This document shows, in pieces, positions 52,364-58,667 of a DNA stretch of 64,000 nt. The stretch's first letter is position 1; every line of letters begins with the position of its first letter. The notes below the pieces were generated by a model that ran no database searches, had not been told where the DNA came from, and saw only the letters and a list, made by a program, of their open reading frames with translations. The stretch lies in IMG/VR virus record IMGVR_UViG_3300010354_000061, positions 1 through 64,000 of that record; one strand, given 5' to 3'. The position numbers were made by a program, and so were the translations under genes. Source of the stretch: a virus.

Positions 52364-52941
52364 GTCGTCTTTTTAACTTGCAGCTTGGGATGGGAAACGA
52401 TACAGTGCCAAACAACTGCTTGGAATGCTTCGCTGTGAGGAGTAACTCGTTCTGGGAATAATTCAGGCACTACTACAACATTGTCGCCGTTCAGTGCAGT
52501 GTAACCAGATCCTTTTCCAACAACCCCACAGACAGTAGCATGGCACTGCTTTGCATATTTAATTGCGTTGATAAGGTTCATAGAGATCTTGCGCTCTTCA
52601 GAACCTCCACCTACAGAAAAGATAAGCAGGCAATCGCTGGCAGTGAGATTACTTGTACGAAGATATGCTTCGAAGATAGTTTCAAAGCCATCATCGTTTG
52701 TACGTGCTGTAAGTTCAGAAACGTTGTCCGTAGGAGCATATGCCTCTATACCACAGAGCTTACGAAAGTCATTAACAGCATGGGAGGCATTACCAGCTGA
52801 TCCTCCAACACCCAGAACGAACAGTCGTCCCTTTCGCGTGCGGACAAGGGCCAACGCATCGACAATACTTTCTATTTTTTCTTTGGAGATTGTTTTTGCA
52901 ATTTGTTCAACTTCAGTAAAAAATTGTTCGCTAAAGCTCAT
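52357..52941 (-). CDS. gmhA: SIS-domain sedoheptulose 7-phosphate isomerase (GmhA-like)
   Basis: A 194-residue SIS protein: RLFVLGVGGSAGNASHAVND (GmhA has GNGGSxxDAxH), DNVSELTARTNDDGFETIFE, CLLIFSVGGGSEERKISMNL, FPERVTPHSEAFQAVVWHCI. Length and motif order match GmhA, which converts sedoheptulose 7-phosphate to D-glycero-D-manno-heptose 7-phosphate. First gene of the operon; a TATAAATA late promoter lies 75 bases upstream. Confidence 0.85.
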   Translation of the reverse strand: MSFSEQFFTEVEQIAKTISKEKIESIVDALALVRTRKGRLFVLGVGGSAGNASHAVNDFRKLCGIEAYAPTDNVSELTARTNDDGFETIFEAYLRTSNLTASDCLLIFSVGGGSEERKISMNLINAIKYAKQCHATVCGVVGKGSGYTALNGDNVVVVPELFPERVTPHSEAFQAVVWHCIVSHPKLQVKKTTW

Positions 52942-53015
52942 AATGACCTCACCATTTCATAAAGGAATGAGGGAGTCTATCTCACGACAGTCTCCCTCTG
53001 ACATGCGTGTGCGTG

Positions 53016-53023
53016 TATTTATA
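53016..53023 (-). promoter_or_regulatory. Late promoter (TATAAATA) of heptose operon
   Basis: An exact TATAAATA on the minus strand, 75 bases before the isomerase start. A hairpin GTTGGAGC/GCTCCAAC (53045-53068) without a T tract lies between it and the protease gene. Suggests late expression of the heptose genes. Confidence 0.6.
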
Positions 53024-53072
53024 AAGCTGTCGCACCCCAGCTTACGTTGGAGCTTATTGCTCCAACTCATTC

Positions 53073-53840
53073 TTACTTAGTAAGACCAGCATCCCTACGA
53101 GCAAGATATACGTACGTGTAAGCATACGACTTACTAATTTTAAGGTCTTGCATCACAAGGGCGACGATATCGCTAGTCTTCTTATCCTTGTTGGCTTCAA
53201 AGATTGCATTAACACGCGAACGATTAGTCACACTCTTTTCCTTAGGAGCCTTAACACCAGTAATATTAACAACGTTAGTTTGATTCTGAACAGCAGCTTC
53301 CATTTTGACACCTCCATTAATAAAGTTTACTCGAAGATCGCGGTACACTTCCTTCCACAGCGCACCGTGCCCGCGATCGTCATCATCACCGTGCGCATAT
53401 TTTATACTAGAAAAAACTTTCGTAATTAACGACCACTGAACGCAGTGAGCCAATTCGTGAGCAACAAGAGCCCAAATACACTGCTCTCTTGGAGCACCGG
53501 CCGGTAAGTTACCAATTTCTCGATCATCTGCAAATTCACTATATTCACGAAAACAATCACTATTGTTCTCCAAAAAATAAATTCCTGCAAGCGACATCCA
53601 GGGTTTATATTCCCTGTCCTTCTTATAATACTTTACACCCCCATACGAACGGCGACGACGCTCGCTAAACGACATCGAAATATTGGGTGTCCAAGTATTG
53701 TCACCAATTTTCTGACGAATTGCTGGAACCATAGCATTACAAGCAGCCTGCACAGTCGACCGAACGATTTGTTTTTCGTTCTGAAGCCTGTTGAACGTCC
53801 TTGGCTTATATGCCTTCAACCACTTGTCAAGTAAATTCAT
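53073..53840 (-). CDS. SprT-like metalloprotease with C-terminal helix-turn-helix-like tail
   Basis: A 255-residue protein. Zinc-protease motif ALVAHELAHCVQW (HExxH) near residue 130, followed by HGDDDDRGHGALWKEVYRDL, the usual third ligand and HGxxWK signature of SprT-like proteins. The C-terminal 60 residues (NRSRVNAIFEANKDKKTSDI, VALVMQDLKISKSYAYTYVY) look like a helical DNA- or RNA-binding domain seen in other phage proteins. SprT relatives include DNA-protein crosslink proteases. It has its own promoter at 53848-53876. Confidence 0.83.
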   Translation of the reverse strand: MNLLDKWLKAYKPRTFNRLQNEKQIVRSTVQAACNAMVPAIRQKIGDNTWTPNISMSFSERRRRSYGGVKYYKKDREYKPWMSLAGIYFLENNSDCFREYSEFADDREIGNLPAGAPREQCIWALVAHELAHCVQWSLITKVFSSIKYAHGDDDDRGHGALWKEVYRDLRVNFINGGVKMEAAVQNQTNVVNITGVKAPKEKSVTNRSRVNAIFEANKDKKTSDIVALVMQDLKISKSYAYTYVYLARRDAGLTK

Positions 53841-53847
53841 GATTCCT

Positions 53848-53876
53848 ATTGTATATAAAGTCTCAAATTATGTCAA
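53848..53876 (-). promoter_or_regulatory. Sigma70-type promoter
   Basis: TTGACA, 17-base spacer, TACAAT on the minus strand; the SprT-like gene starts only 8 bases downstream of the -10 box, so the leader is very short, with AGGAA as ribosome site. Confidence 0.72.
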
Positions 53877-53883
53877 CACATCC

Positions 53884-53968
53884 TGGTACCCGAGGCGGGA
53901 CTCGAACCCACAAGGCCAAAGCCGGCAGATTTTAAGTCTGCTGTGTATACCATTCCACCACTCGGGCA
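53884..53968 (-). tRNA. tRNA-Leu (anticodon UAA)
   Basis: An 85-base tRNA on the minus strand: acceptor TGCCCGAG... pairs with ...CTCGGGTA followed by encoded CCA; anticodon stem GCAGA/TCTGC with loop CTTAAAA (anticodon TAA); a long variable arm as in class II tRNAs; T-arm GTGGGTTCGAGTCCCGC. It reads UUA, a codon favoured in AT-rich late genes. Own promoter at 53977-54005. Confidence 0.95.
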
Positions 53969-53976
53969 TTAGAAAC

Positions 53977-54005
53977 ATCTTACATCATTGACAAAAACAT
54001 GTCAA
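53977..54005 (-). promoter_or_regulatory. Sigma70-type promoter of tRNA-Leu
   Basis: TTGACA, 17-base spacer (containing TTGTCA 11 bases after the first box), TAAGAT on the minus strand, 9 bases upstream of the tRNA 5' end. Confidence 0.72.
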
Positions 54006-54016
54006 CGAAAAGAAAG

Positions 54017-54024
54017 TATAAATA
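54017..54024 (+). promoter_or_regulatory. Late promoter (TATAAATA)
   Basis: An exact TATAAATA on the plus strand, 32 bases before the start of the first candidate internal head protein, back to back with the tRNA promoter on the other strand. Confidence 0.7.
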
Positions 54025-54055
54025 ATCAGTCAATTTCCAAATTATAAGGCTACAA

Positions 54056-54475
54056 ATGTCGGATAAAATTAACAAATATGTTCAGTTTATTCAAAACGAG
54101 CAAAAAAGACTCAGTTATTCGACAATAACATCTCCTAAAGCCCTAAAAGAAGCAGTACCTGCGGCCGTGCCTCTTGCCTTGGGAGCTCTTGCTGGTGCGG
54201 CAACTTCTATACCTGCATACATTGCAGCTAAAAAAGTTGGAGCAGAGCTTGATAAAGCAAGAAAAGATGTTGAGATGGAAATGGAAAGACGAAAAAAATC
54301 TCAAAAACAAGATACAAGAGTGATGGGCAAACATGAAACAGAGAAATTGAAAGCAATGCTTGGTTATGAAAAGGATAAGCCTCCCTCCTACGATTATAAT
54401 TATGAACTTGCAGTGAAAAAAGCCGTTGAAAGTTCCAAAAAGCCCAAAGAGGATACAAATGACAAAGAAGATTGA
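54056..54475 (+). CDS. Candidate internal head protein with CTS-like leader
   Basis: A 139-residue protein. The leader INKYVQFIQNEQKRLSYS then KALKEAVPAA resembles the capsid-targeting sequence of T4 internal proteins (MKTYQEFIAEA type); LKE-A fits the T4 prohead protease rule (L/I-x-E, cut after E). After the site comes an Ala/Gly/Pro-rich hydrophobic stretch (AVPLALGALAGAATSIPAYI) and then charged helix (KARKDVEMEMERRKKSQKQD). The next gene has the same leader. Packaging in the head is inference; the duplication of the leader is seen directly. Confidence 0.65.
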   Translation: MSDKINKYVQFIQNEQKRLSYSTITSPKALKEAVPAAVPLALGALAGAATSIPAYIAAKKVGAELDKARKDVEMEMERRKKSQKQDTRVMGKHETEKLKAMLGYEKDKPPSYDYNYELAVKKAVESSKKPKEDTNDKED

Positions 54476-55394
54476 TCTTTACGCCAAATTTATTCAAAAC
54501 GAGCAAAAAAGGCTAAAAAATTCAACGGTCGTTGCTTCTCGGTATTTGAGCGAAGCTCAAACTACACCTGGAGCGGGAGCTCCAGGACCCACCTCAGGGG
54601 GCGGAGCTCGAAGTGGTATGGGAGGATTACCTCTCAAACCTCGCTATACTATTCGAGATGGGAAAATTGTTCCAAAAGAACCAACTGTATCTCCTTCTGC
54701 CTCTCCTACAAAACCTAAACCCGAATTGAAAATGGAACCGTTACAGGTTGGAAAAGCAGTAGTAGGAGCAGCCGGCTTGGTAGGCGGAGGGGCAGCAATT
54801 CTCAGTGGAACAGAAAAAAGAAAAGAAGCAGAAGCAGAGAGAGCCCCAAAGCAAGAAACACCAGTAGCAGAGCCGCCAAAAAAAGAACCTCCAAAAGCTG
54901 AAGTATCTCCAGAGCCTTCGAAGCCAGAAGCTGCAGCAGAAGCTCCAAAATCTAGCGAAGAAGATGAAGAAGCAGAAAAGTATGTTGCTCCTGTTGAGAG
55001 AAGATATCGCTCCATCAAGAAAGAATCTCTTGAACGTTTCATCAACGTGCAAAAGCCACGTGTTCCAAACAGCTCCAAGTTTCCAGATGTTTTTACAGAA
55101 CAAGAAGCTGTTAAGGCCCAACCTATTAAAGCAAAGCCTGTCTCTGATGAGGTAAAGGCAGAACCAGTTAAGTCTGGAACTGAACTTGATTCAGAGCTTG
55201 AAGATATGCCAGGAACTGATCCAAAGGAGCAAGGAGCTAAGTTTCAGCCCGTAACAAGAAGTCCCGAGTACATGGATTACTTAAGACAGAACCAGGAAAA
55301 AATTATAGCAGCCAAGCGTGCACGTGAAGAGGCTGGAGCATTCAAGTCCAAAATCCAAGCTTCAAGCACTTCAGCTGACGTAGATTCTCTTTAG
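54459..55394 (+). CDS. Candidate internal head protein, paralogous leader
   Basis: A 311-residue protein starting MTKKIDLYAKFIQNEQKRLK, then TVVASRYLSEAQTTPG, with LSE-A as a predicted prohead-protease site. This start overlaps the previous gene by 17 bases and aligns with the previous leader, so it is chosen over an upstream ATG at 54426. Beyond the leader the protein is Pro/Ala/Lys/Glu-rich (PPKKEPPKAEVSPEPSKPEA), with a hydrophobic patch (VGKAVVGAAGLVGGGAAIL), and a basic segment (ERRYRSIKKESLERFINVQK-like). Low complexity fits a DNA-packed internal protein; no enzyme domain seen. Confidence 0.65.
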   Translation: MTKKIDLYAKFIQNEQKRLKNSTVVASRYLSEAQTTPGAGAPGPTSGGGARSGMGGLPLKPRYTIRDGKIVPKEPTVSPSASPTKPKPELKMEPLQVGKAVVGAAGLVGGGAAILSGTEKRKEAEAERAPKQETPVAEPPKKEPPKAEVSPEPSKPEAAAEAPKSSEEDEEAEKYVAPVERRYRSIKKESLERFINVQKPRVPNSSKFPDVFTEQEAVKAQPIKAKPVSDEVKAEPVKSGTELDSELEDMPGTDPKEQGAKFQPVTRSPEYMDYLRQNQEKIIAAKRAREEAGAFKSKIQASSTSADVDSL

Positions 55395-55547
55395 GATTTT
55401 ACAAACATTATCGGCAAGCCAAACGCGGGCACATACCCTTAACAAATCGTTTGGCTCGTTGTCTACAATGTGCAGCAACTTCTTGATCAAATCTGTATCA
55501 CAATTTTCATAACGAAGTTCAGAAATGAATTCTGGTGTTATTTCCAT
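55371..55547 (-). CDS. Small protein (58 residues), unknown
   Basis: ATG at 55547 after a good AAGGAG site, ending TGA at 55371; the last 24 bases overlap the convergent plus-strand gene. Sequence MEITPEFISELRYENCDTDL, IKKLLHIVDNEPNDLLRVCA, then RVWLADNVCKILKRIYVS: three Cys, helical, acidic start and basic end. No family recognised. The ribosome site and codon pattern support it as real. Confidence 0.65.
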   Translation of the reverse strand: MEITPEFISELRYENCDTDLIKKLLHIVDNEPNDLLRVCARVWLADNVCKILKRIYVS

Positions 55548-55778
55548 TCTGCTCTCCTTAATAGGTGCCGGTTACGCACTTCCGGCGAACTCTAGGAATG
55601 CTACGCGCATTCACACCGACAGAGGTTTTGGTCACATACAGGGTTCGCTTCCGGAACTCCCCCAGTATGCCAAATCATGTTGTTCCGCGTTGACTAACCG
55701 CTTAGCCGGCCACTTAGTAGCAACCCAAAGCGCGGCGGTTAGTTTCGACCCCTTCCCGGGTCATCGTCAGAACGCTGG
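55548..55778 (-). other. GC-rich, structured gene-free stretch
   Basis: About 230 bases between minus-strand genes, visibly more GC-rich than neighbours. On the minus strand there are strong stems: CTAACCGC with GCGGTTAG (long range), GAATGC/GCATTC, and GCCGG-AAGTGCGTAA-CCGGC just before the ribosome site of the 55547 gene. Only tiny open frames occur (for example MIWHTGGVPEANPVC..., 25 codons). A structured leader or small RNA is possible; no known RNA family is recognised. Confidence 0.5.
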
Positions 55779-56201
55779 TTATTCGGCCTTTGTAAAAAAG
55801 GCTCTCATTAACTGCTCATCGGTCCAGCTTGAAATATAATCATTATCTTCCCTACAAATTTGAAGCGCTTCTTCTTTTGTAACAACACGGTGACTGAGGA
55901 TTGTTTCACCAAGATCTTTTTGACTAAACTCTTTCGCTTCTTGGTATGTTACATCATCAAGCGCCCATTCAGCTTTTCCTTTGGGAACTTCAACACAGTA
56001 CCGCATGCGATAGGTTTGAACACACTCAACAAGAACAAGTTCGGTTTCTTGTTCCTCTACCTTCGACAGTGAGTAAGAACCGTCGCCGTTGTCTTTCCAA
56101 CGAAGAGTGTCACCCGGTGACCATCCTACAGCTTGCATCTCTTCGTTGGAAAATTCAATAAACTGCTCGCCGTTTGGTAAGGCTTGAATTCGCTTCATCA
56201 T
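55779..56201 (-). CDS. Conserved phage protein with AbrB-like N-terminus
   Basis: A 140-residue protein. Residues 8-45 (NGEQFIEFSNEEMQAVGWSP, GDTLRWKDNGDGSYSLSK) have the swapped-hairpin pattern of AbrB/MazE-like DNA-binding domains. The second half (YRMRYCVEVPKGKAEWALDD, VTYQEAKEFSQKDLGETILS, SSWTDEQLMRAFF) is a conserved partner domain common in marine T4-like phages. Probably a small regulator; DNA binding is not proven. Confidence 0.78.
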   Translation of the reverse strand: MMKRIQALPNGEQFIEFSNEEMQAVGWSPGDTLRWKDNGDGSYSLSKVEEQETELVLVECVQTYRMRYCVEVPKGKAEWALDDVTYQEAKEFSQKDLGETILSHRVVTKEEALQICREDNDYISSWTDEQLMRAFFTKAE

Positions 56202-56216
56202 AATATAAAGTACTCC

Positions 56217-56363
56217 TTATCGCTTGTCGGTCTGATCCAGTTCGTCTTTGACACCTGGACTAATCATATTAGGATCGGAAGGATTACGCTTCTTCGAATT
56301 CCACAGCTTGTATCCAACATAAACAAACAGTAGAATTCCTACGAAAATAAGAAGATTTTCCAT
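56217..56363 (-). CDS. Small single-pass membrane protein (48 residues)
   Basis: ATG at 56363 after AAAGGG, ending TAA at 56217. One membrane helix at the start (MENLLIFVGILLFVYVGYKL) then a hydrophilic tail (NPSDPNMISPGVKDELDQTD). Typical tiny early-region membrane protein; too short for the usual ORF limit. Function unknown. Confidence 0.68.
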   Translation of the reverse strand: MENLLIFVGILLFVYVGYKLWNSKKRNPSDPNMISPGVKDELDQTDKR

Positions 56364-56413
56364 TATAGCCCTTTCTTGATAAGAGGGAACATCCCTCTAG
56401 CCAAGTATATAGG

Positions 56414-56677
56414 CTATACGCCGAGCCCCATTCCTGCCATAATAAAGTCCTGAGTTTTTTTCAAAACAACAGCTTTATTGTCCGTTGCGTGGATAGCAGC
56501 AATGATCTCATCCTTGCGTTTCTGTTTGCCACCACCTTGCTGAATCACGTCTTGGCAAATTCCACGAAATTCATTAATACCAGCTTTATCATACTGCTCG
56601 TACAGCATGGAGAGCGTGTTGTTGCCAAGCGTATCATTCTTAAGCCGCGGCTTGCTAGATTTCTGAGTTGCGAACAT
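56414..56677 (-). CDS. Small basic helical protein, unknown
   Basis: An 87-residue protein starting MFATQKSSKPRLKNDTLGNN, then FRGICQDVIQQGGGKQKRKD and EIIAAIHATDNKAVVLKKTQ, a SAP- or helix-hairpin-like pattern (helix, GGGKQKRKD, helix). Nucleic-acid binding is a weak inference. Its ATG overlaps the stop of the 51-residue gene by 1 base (TAATG). Confidence 0.65.
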   Translation of the reverse strand: MFATQKSSKPRLKNDTLGNNTLSMLYEQYDKAGINEFRGICQDVIQQGGGKQKRKDEIIAAIHATDNKAVVLKKTQDFIMAGMGLGV

Positions 56678-56832
56678 TAGTGCACCGTTTCCCGTTTGTC
56701 ATTATAAAGAAAGTTAATTGCATCATATACGAGATTGACGTCACAGTCAAGCGACAGTGCAATCTGTTCAGAATCCATTCCAGATTCAAACATTTCGGTG
56801 ATTTCCATCACAAGTTGTTTCATGTAGCTCAT
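56677..56832 (-). CDS. Small protein (51 residues), HTH-like
   Basis: ATG at 56832 to TAA at 56677. Sequence MSYMKQLVMEITEMFESGMD, SEQIALSLDCDVNLVYDAIN then FLYNDKRETVH. The pattern helix, SEQIALSLDCDVNLVYDAI, helix is a good helix-turn-helix match, so a small DNA-binding regulator is plausible. Starts 1 base after the 62-residue gene's stop and is coupled downstream by TAATG. Confidence 0.68.
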   Translation of the reverse strand: MSYMKQLVMEITEMFESGMDSEQIALSLDCDVNLVYDAINFLYNDKRETVH

Positions 56833-56833
56833 T

Positions 56834-57022
56834 TTAGTCCGTATAAACAGTCACTTCAACGGTACCGTCTGTATTGCGACGGACCCGGCCTCCGAATGGA
56901 GCCTTTCCCCAACCATCACATTCACGAATCAGATCATAGTCAGACTTGTTTGCATCGCTTTCTTCAAGCTTGATAGTGTATACATCCCTGTTGTATTGTG
57001 TTGAACTCTTAATAATTTTCAT
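56834..57022 (-). CDS. Small protein (62 residues), unknown
   Basis: Starts MKIIKSSTQYNRDVYTIKLE and continues YDLIRECDGWGKAPFGGRVR, ending DGTVEVTVYTD; a small beta-rich fold is likely. It is transcribed from the promoter at 57029-57057, whose -10 box is only 7 bases upstream of the ATG. Family not recognised; similar short proteins are common in T4-like early regions. Confidence 0.65.
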   Translation of the reverse strand: MKIIKSSTQYNRDVYTIKLEESDANKSDYDLIRECDGWGKAPFGGRVRRNTDGTVEVTVYTD

Positions 57023-57028
57023 AACGCA

Positions 57029-57057
57029 ATTATCCTTCGTTTTGACATTAATGTCAA
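57029..57057 (-). promoter_or_regulatory. Sigma70-type promoter with palindrome
   Basis: TTGACA, 17-base spacer, GATAAT on the minus strand. The -35 box is half of a perfect palindrome TTGACATTAATGTCAA (57042-57057), a possible operator. The -10 box is nearly adjacent to the downstream ATG (short or absent leader). Confidence 0.7.
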
Positions 57058-57068
57058 CTATTTACTGA

Positions 57069-57179
57069 TTACCCCCAGAACAGGTATTTGGCCGCAACAG
57101 CAATGAACATCAGATAGGCAACGATCTTAATCAAGCCCCAGATGCCATCCCATACAATTGACCACTCGTTGGTTGTCAT
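57069..57179 (-). CDS. Tiny membrane protein (36 residues)
   Basis: ATG at 57179 to TAA at 57069: MTTNEWSIVWDGIWGLIKIV then AYLMFIAVAAKYLFWG. One membrane helix. Its ATG overlaps the previous stop (ATGA), supporting translation by coupling. Confidence 0.58.
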   Translation of the reverse strand: MTTNEWSIVWDGIWGLIKIVAYLMFIAVAAKYLFWG

Positions 57180-57235
57180 AATGTCTCCACGATGTATGTG
57201 AGAGCCACAATCAGCAAGAAGTCAGCTGGCGTCAT
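57176..57235 (-). CDS. Tiny hydrophobic peptide (19 residues), tentative
   Basis: MTPADFLLIVALTYIVETL between two coupled genes: its start lies inside the end of the 59-residue gene (AAAGG 7 bases upstream) and its TGA overlaps the next ATG. A start two codons earlier (MQMTPADF) is also possible. It could simply be a coupling reading frame. Confidence 0.4.
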   Translation of the reverse strand: MTPADFLLIVALTYIVETL

Positions 57236-57401
57236 TTGCATGCCTTTCACTAAAAGTTTTCATCCATTCAACGACAAGCTCACGTGCTTCCATTTTTTTC
57301 ACGCCAAACGCTTCTTGAACATACGGCGTAGCACCAAACATGTTGACAATCCCAGATTCACGCAGATCGTCAAGAAACTGAAACACTTCTTCCTTATTCA
57401 T
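57222..57401 (-). CDS. Small conserved phage protein (59 residues)
   Basis: ATG at 57401 after AGGAGC, ending TGA at 57222: MNKEEVFQFLDDLRESGIVN, MFGATPYVQEAFGVKKMEAR, then ELVVEWMKTFSERHANDAS. The FGATPYVQEAFGVKKMEARELVxEWM pattern is a small family that I recall from T4-like phages; function unknown. It overlaps the 118-residue gene by 8 bases. Confidence 0.72.
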   Translation of the reverse strand: MNKEEVFQFLDDLRESGIVNMFGATPYVQEAFGVKKMEARELVVEWMKTFSERHANDAS

Positions 57402-57750
57402 GATTGCTCCTCAAAGAACCTGCACCATTATCACCAGCCATTCCTACAGACCCACCAACACCACCGACACCTCCAACACCGATAGAAACAGATCCAATCG
57501 GACTGATATCCAACCACTCACCACATGGAGCTTCCGGATTGAAGTCGTTTCTCACCTTGTTAATACCATATTCCTCTACAACAAACGAATCCCAAGGCTG
57601 AATAACATAGTCCGGCTCACGCTGCGTCTGCCGAGCGCGGATAGTTTTTTCGGCGCGTAGCGCCGCTTCGCGCGTGGAAAAACACCCAATGATGTACTTT
57701 TGCATCGCTAACCTGTTCACTACACCATGCAGCACGTAAACTTTCTCCAT
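57394..57750 (-). CDS. Hypothetical protein with Gly-rich tail
   Basis: A 118-residue protein. Residues 1-65 are a small alpha/beta domain (MEKVYVLHGVVNRLAMQKYI, IGCFSTREAALRAEKTIRAR), then YGINKVRNDFNPEAPCGEWL and a Gly/Val repeat (GVGGVGGVGGSVGMAGDNGA). It has its own promoter at 57785-57813 right after the terminator array. Family not recognised. Confidence 0.65.
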   Translation of the reverse strand: MEKVYVLHGVVNRLAMQKYIIGCFSTREAALRAEKTIRARQTQREPDYVIQPWDSFVVEEYGINKVRNDFNPEAPCGEWLDISPIGSVSIGVGGVGGVGGSVGMAGDNGAGSLRSNHE

Positions 57751-57784
57751 CTCACACCCCCAAAAATCACCAAATGACGGTTAT

Positions 57785-57813
57785 ACAATACCAAAGAAAA
57801 GAAAAAATGACAA
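57785..57813 (-). promoter_or_regulatory. Sigma70-type promoter
   Basis: TTGTCA, 17-base spacer, TATTGT on the minus strand, 35 bases before the 57750 start and just downstream of the terminator array. Confidence 0.6.
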
Positions 57814-57820
57814 CATCAAG

Positions 57821-58048
57821 AATAATACGGCTAAAAAAGCGGGCCCCCGCAGTTTTAGCGGGCCCCCACACAGAATCATGCGGTTAAAAAAGCCCCCCCG
57901 CGTTTTTTTGCGGGCGCCCGGGTAGTTTATAGAACATGGTGGGGAATCATGCGGTTAAAAATGGGGGCCCCCGGAGTTAATTGGAGGAAGCGATGTGAAT
58001 TTTACTAGAAACGCGTAAACCCCCTGTTTAAAAATGCCCCCGCCGGGG
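57821..58048 (-). terminator. Array of four intrinsic terminator-like hairpins
   Basis: On the minus strand, in order: CCCCGGCGGGG then GCATTTTT (58048-58028); GGGGGCCCCC then ATTTTTAACC (57975-57951); GCCCGC/GCGGG with a seven-A loop then TTTTTTAACC (57918-57880); and CCCGC-TAAAACT-GCGGG then GC and six T (57868-57832). The last three end in a shared repeat (AATCATGCGGTTAAAAA on the plus strand at 57874 and 57945, AATAATACGGCTAAAAA at 57821). No gene is seen in 57751-58054 apart from these and the promoter. Confidence 0.7.
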
Positions 58049-58054
58049 TTCAGC

Positions 58055-58144
58055 CTACAGCCTGTCCGCAACAATCTGCAGGAAGACAACAGCTGTGCCT
58101 ATGTTGCAGACGACGCCAATGATCCAGTCTCCGAAGTCGTTCAT
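58055..58144 (-). CDS. Tiny membrane protein (29 residues)
   Basis: ATG at 58144 to TAG at 58055: MNDFGDWIIGVVCNIGTAVV then FLQIVADRL, one hydrophobic helix. Its ATG overlaps the stop of the upstream 91-residue gene by 4 bases, and a terminator hairpin follows. Last gene of the 58-59 kb operon. Confidence 0.55.
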   Translation of the reverse strand: MNDFGDWIIGVVCNIGTAVVFLQIVADRL

Positions 58145-58416
58145 TGCACCGTCATCCTTGCAAACGCGATCTCCATCTCCGCAATGTACTCCTGAAGGAG
58201 GTCCGCGATGTCGTTGCACATTGCCATCTGCTTGGCAGACCGTTTCGCCAGCATCTGCTTCGCATCGTCAAACGACACGGTGTCGATGGGGTTAGTGACT
58301 ACGTACTTCTCCGACTTTGAGAGGGCCGCCAGAAGGTCGACAGCCCTATCAGCACAGCCGAAGCACATAGCGACCGTGTCATTGTACAGCCGGTCAGAGA
58401 CGATCACTCGATACAT
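58141..58416 (-). CDS. Small helical protein (91 residues), unknown
   Basis: Starts MYRVIVSDRLYNDTVAMCFG, then CADRAVDLLAALSKSEKYVV and DDAKQMLAKRSAKQMAMCND, LLQEYIAEMEIAFARM. Mixed alpha/beta start then helices, three Cys. The upstream gene's stop overlaps its ATG (TAATG). No family recognised. Codon choice is GC-rich compared with the tail genes. Confidence 0.65.
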   Translation of the reverse strand: MYRVIVSDRLYNDTVAMCFGCADRAVDLLAALSKSEKYVVTNPIDTVSFDDAKQMLAKRSAKQMAMCNDIADLLQEYIAEMEIAFARMTVQ

Positions 58417-58613
58417 TACGCCTTCTCCTTCTGAAACACGCTCGATTCCAGCAGGACCGCAGTGACATGATCACGCTCACACTTCGACAGCTTGGTGAAC
58501 ATCGATACCATCATCGACTCGAAGTAGCCCGCAGCAAACGCGTGAGAGTCGTACTTCTCGAGAGCAGCCTTCTTCCACAGTTCCACGACAGACTTGAAGT
58601 TTTCGACGTTCAT
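58416..58613 (-). CDS. Small helical protein (65 residues), unknown
   Basis: The start MNVENFKSVVELWKKAALEK at 58613 is chosen because AAGGAG lies 7 bases upstream; the longer frame would cross its promoter's leader. It continues YDSHAFAAGYFESMMVSMFT and ends VFQKEKA. Similar short phage proteins with FAxGYxxSxxxxM motifs are common in phage early regions; function unknown. Promoter at 58638-58666. Confidence 0.7.
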   Translation of the reverse strand: MNVENFKSVVELWKKAALEKYDSHAFAAGYFESMMVSMFTKLSKCERDHVTAVLLESSVFQKEKA

Positions 58614-58637
58614 GTGTTCTCCTTGATTGGAAAGTCC

Positions 58638-58666
58638 AGTATACTGAGCTGTCACAATTAGGTCAA
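58638..58666 (-). promoter_or_regulatory. Sigma70-type promoter
   Basis: TTGACC, 17-base spacer (GTGACA 11 bases after the first box), TATACT on the minus strand. The -35 box follows directly on the stop of the 56-residue gene. Confidence 0.78.
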
Positions 58667-58667
58667 C

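Noticed and set aside
53045-53068. Hairpin GTTGGAGC/GCTCCAAC as a terminator
   Set aside because: Stable stem but no T tract on either strand, so not called an intrinsic terminator.
58285-58315. Further copy of the 18-bp palindrome (GGTTAGTGACTACGTACTT)
   Set aside because: It lies inside a coding region and its second arm does not match the ACTNACC half.
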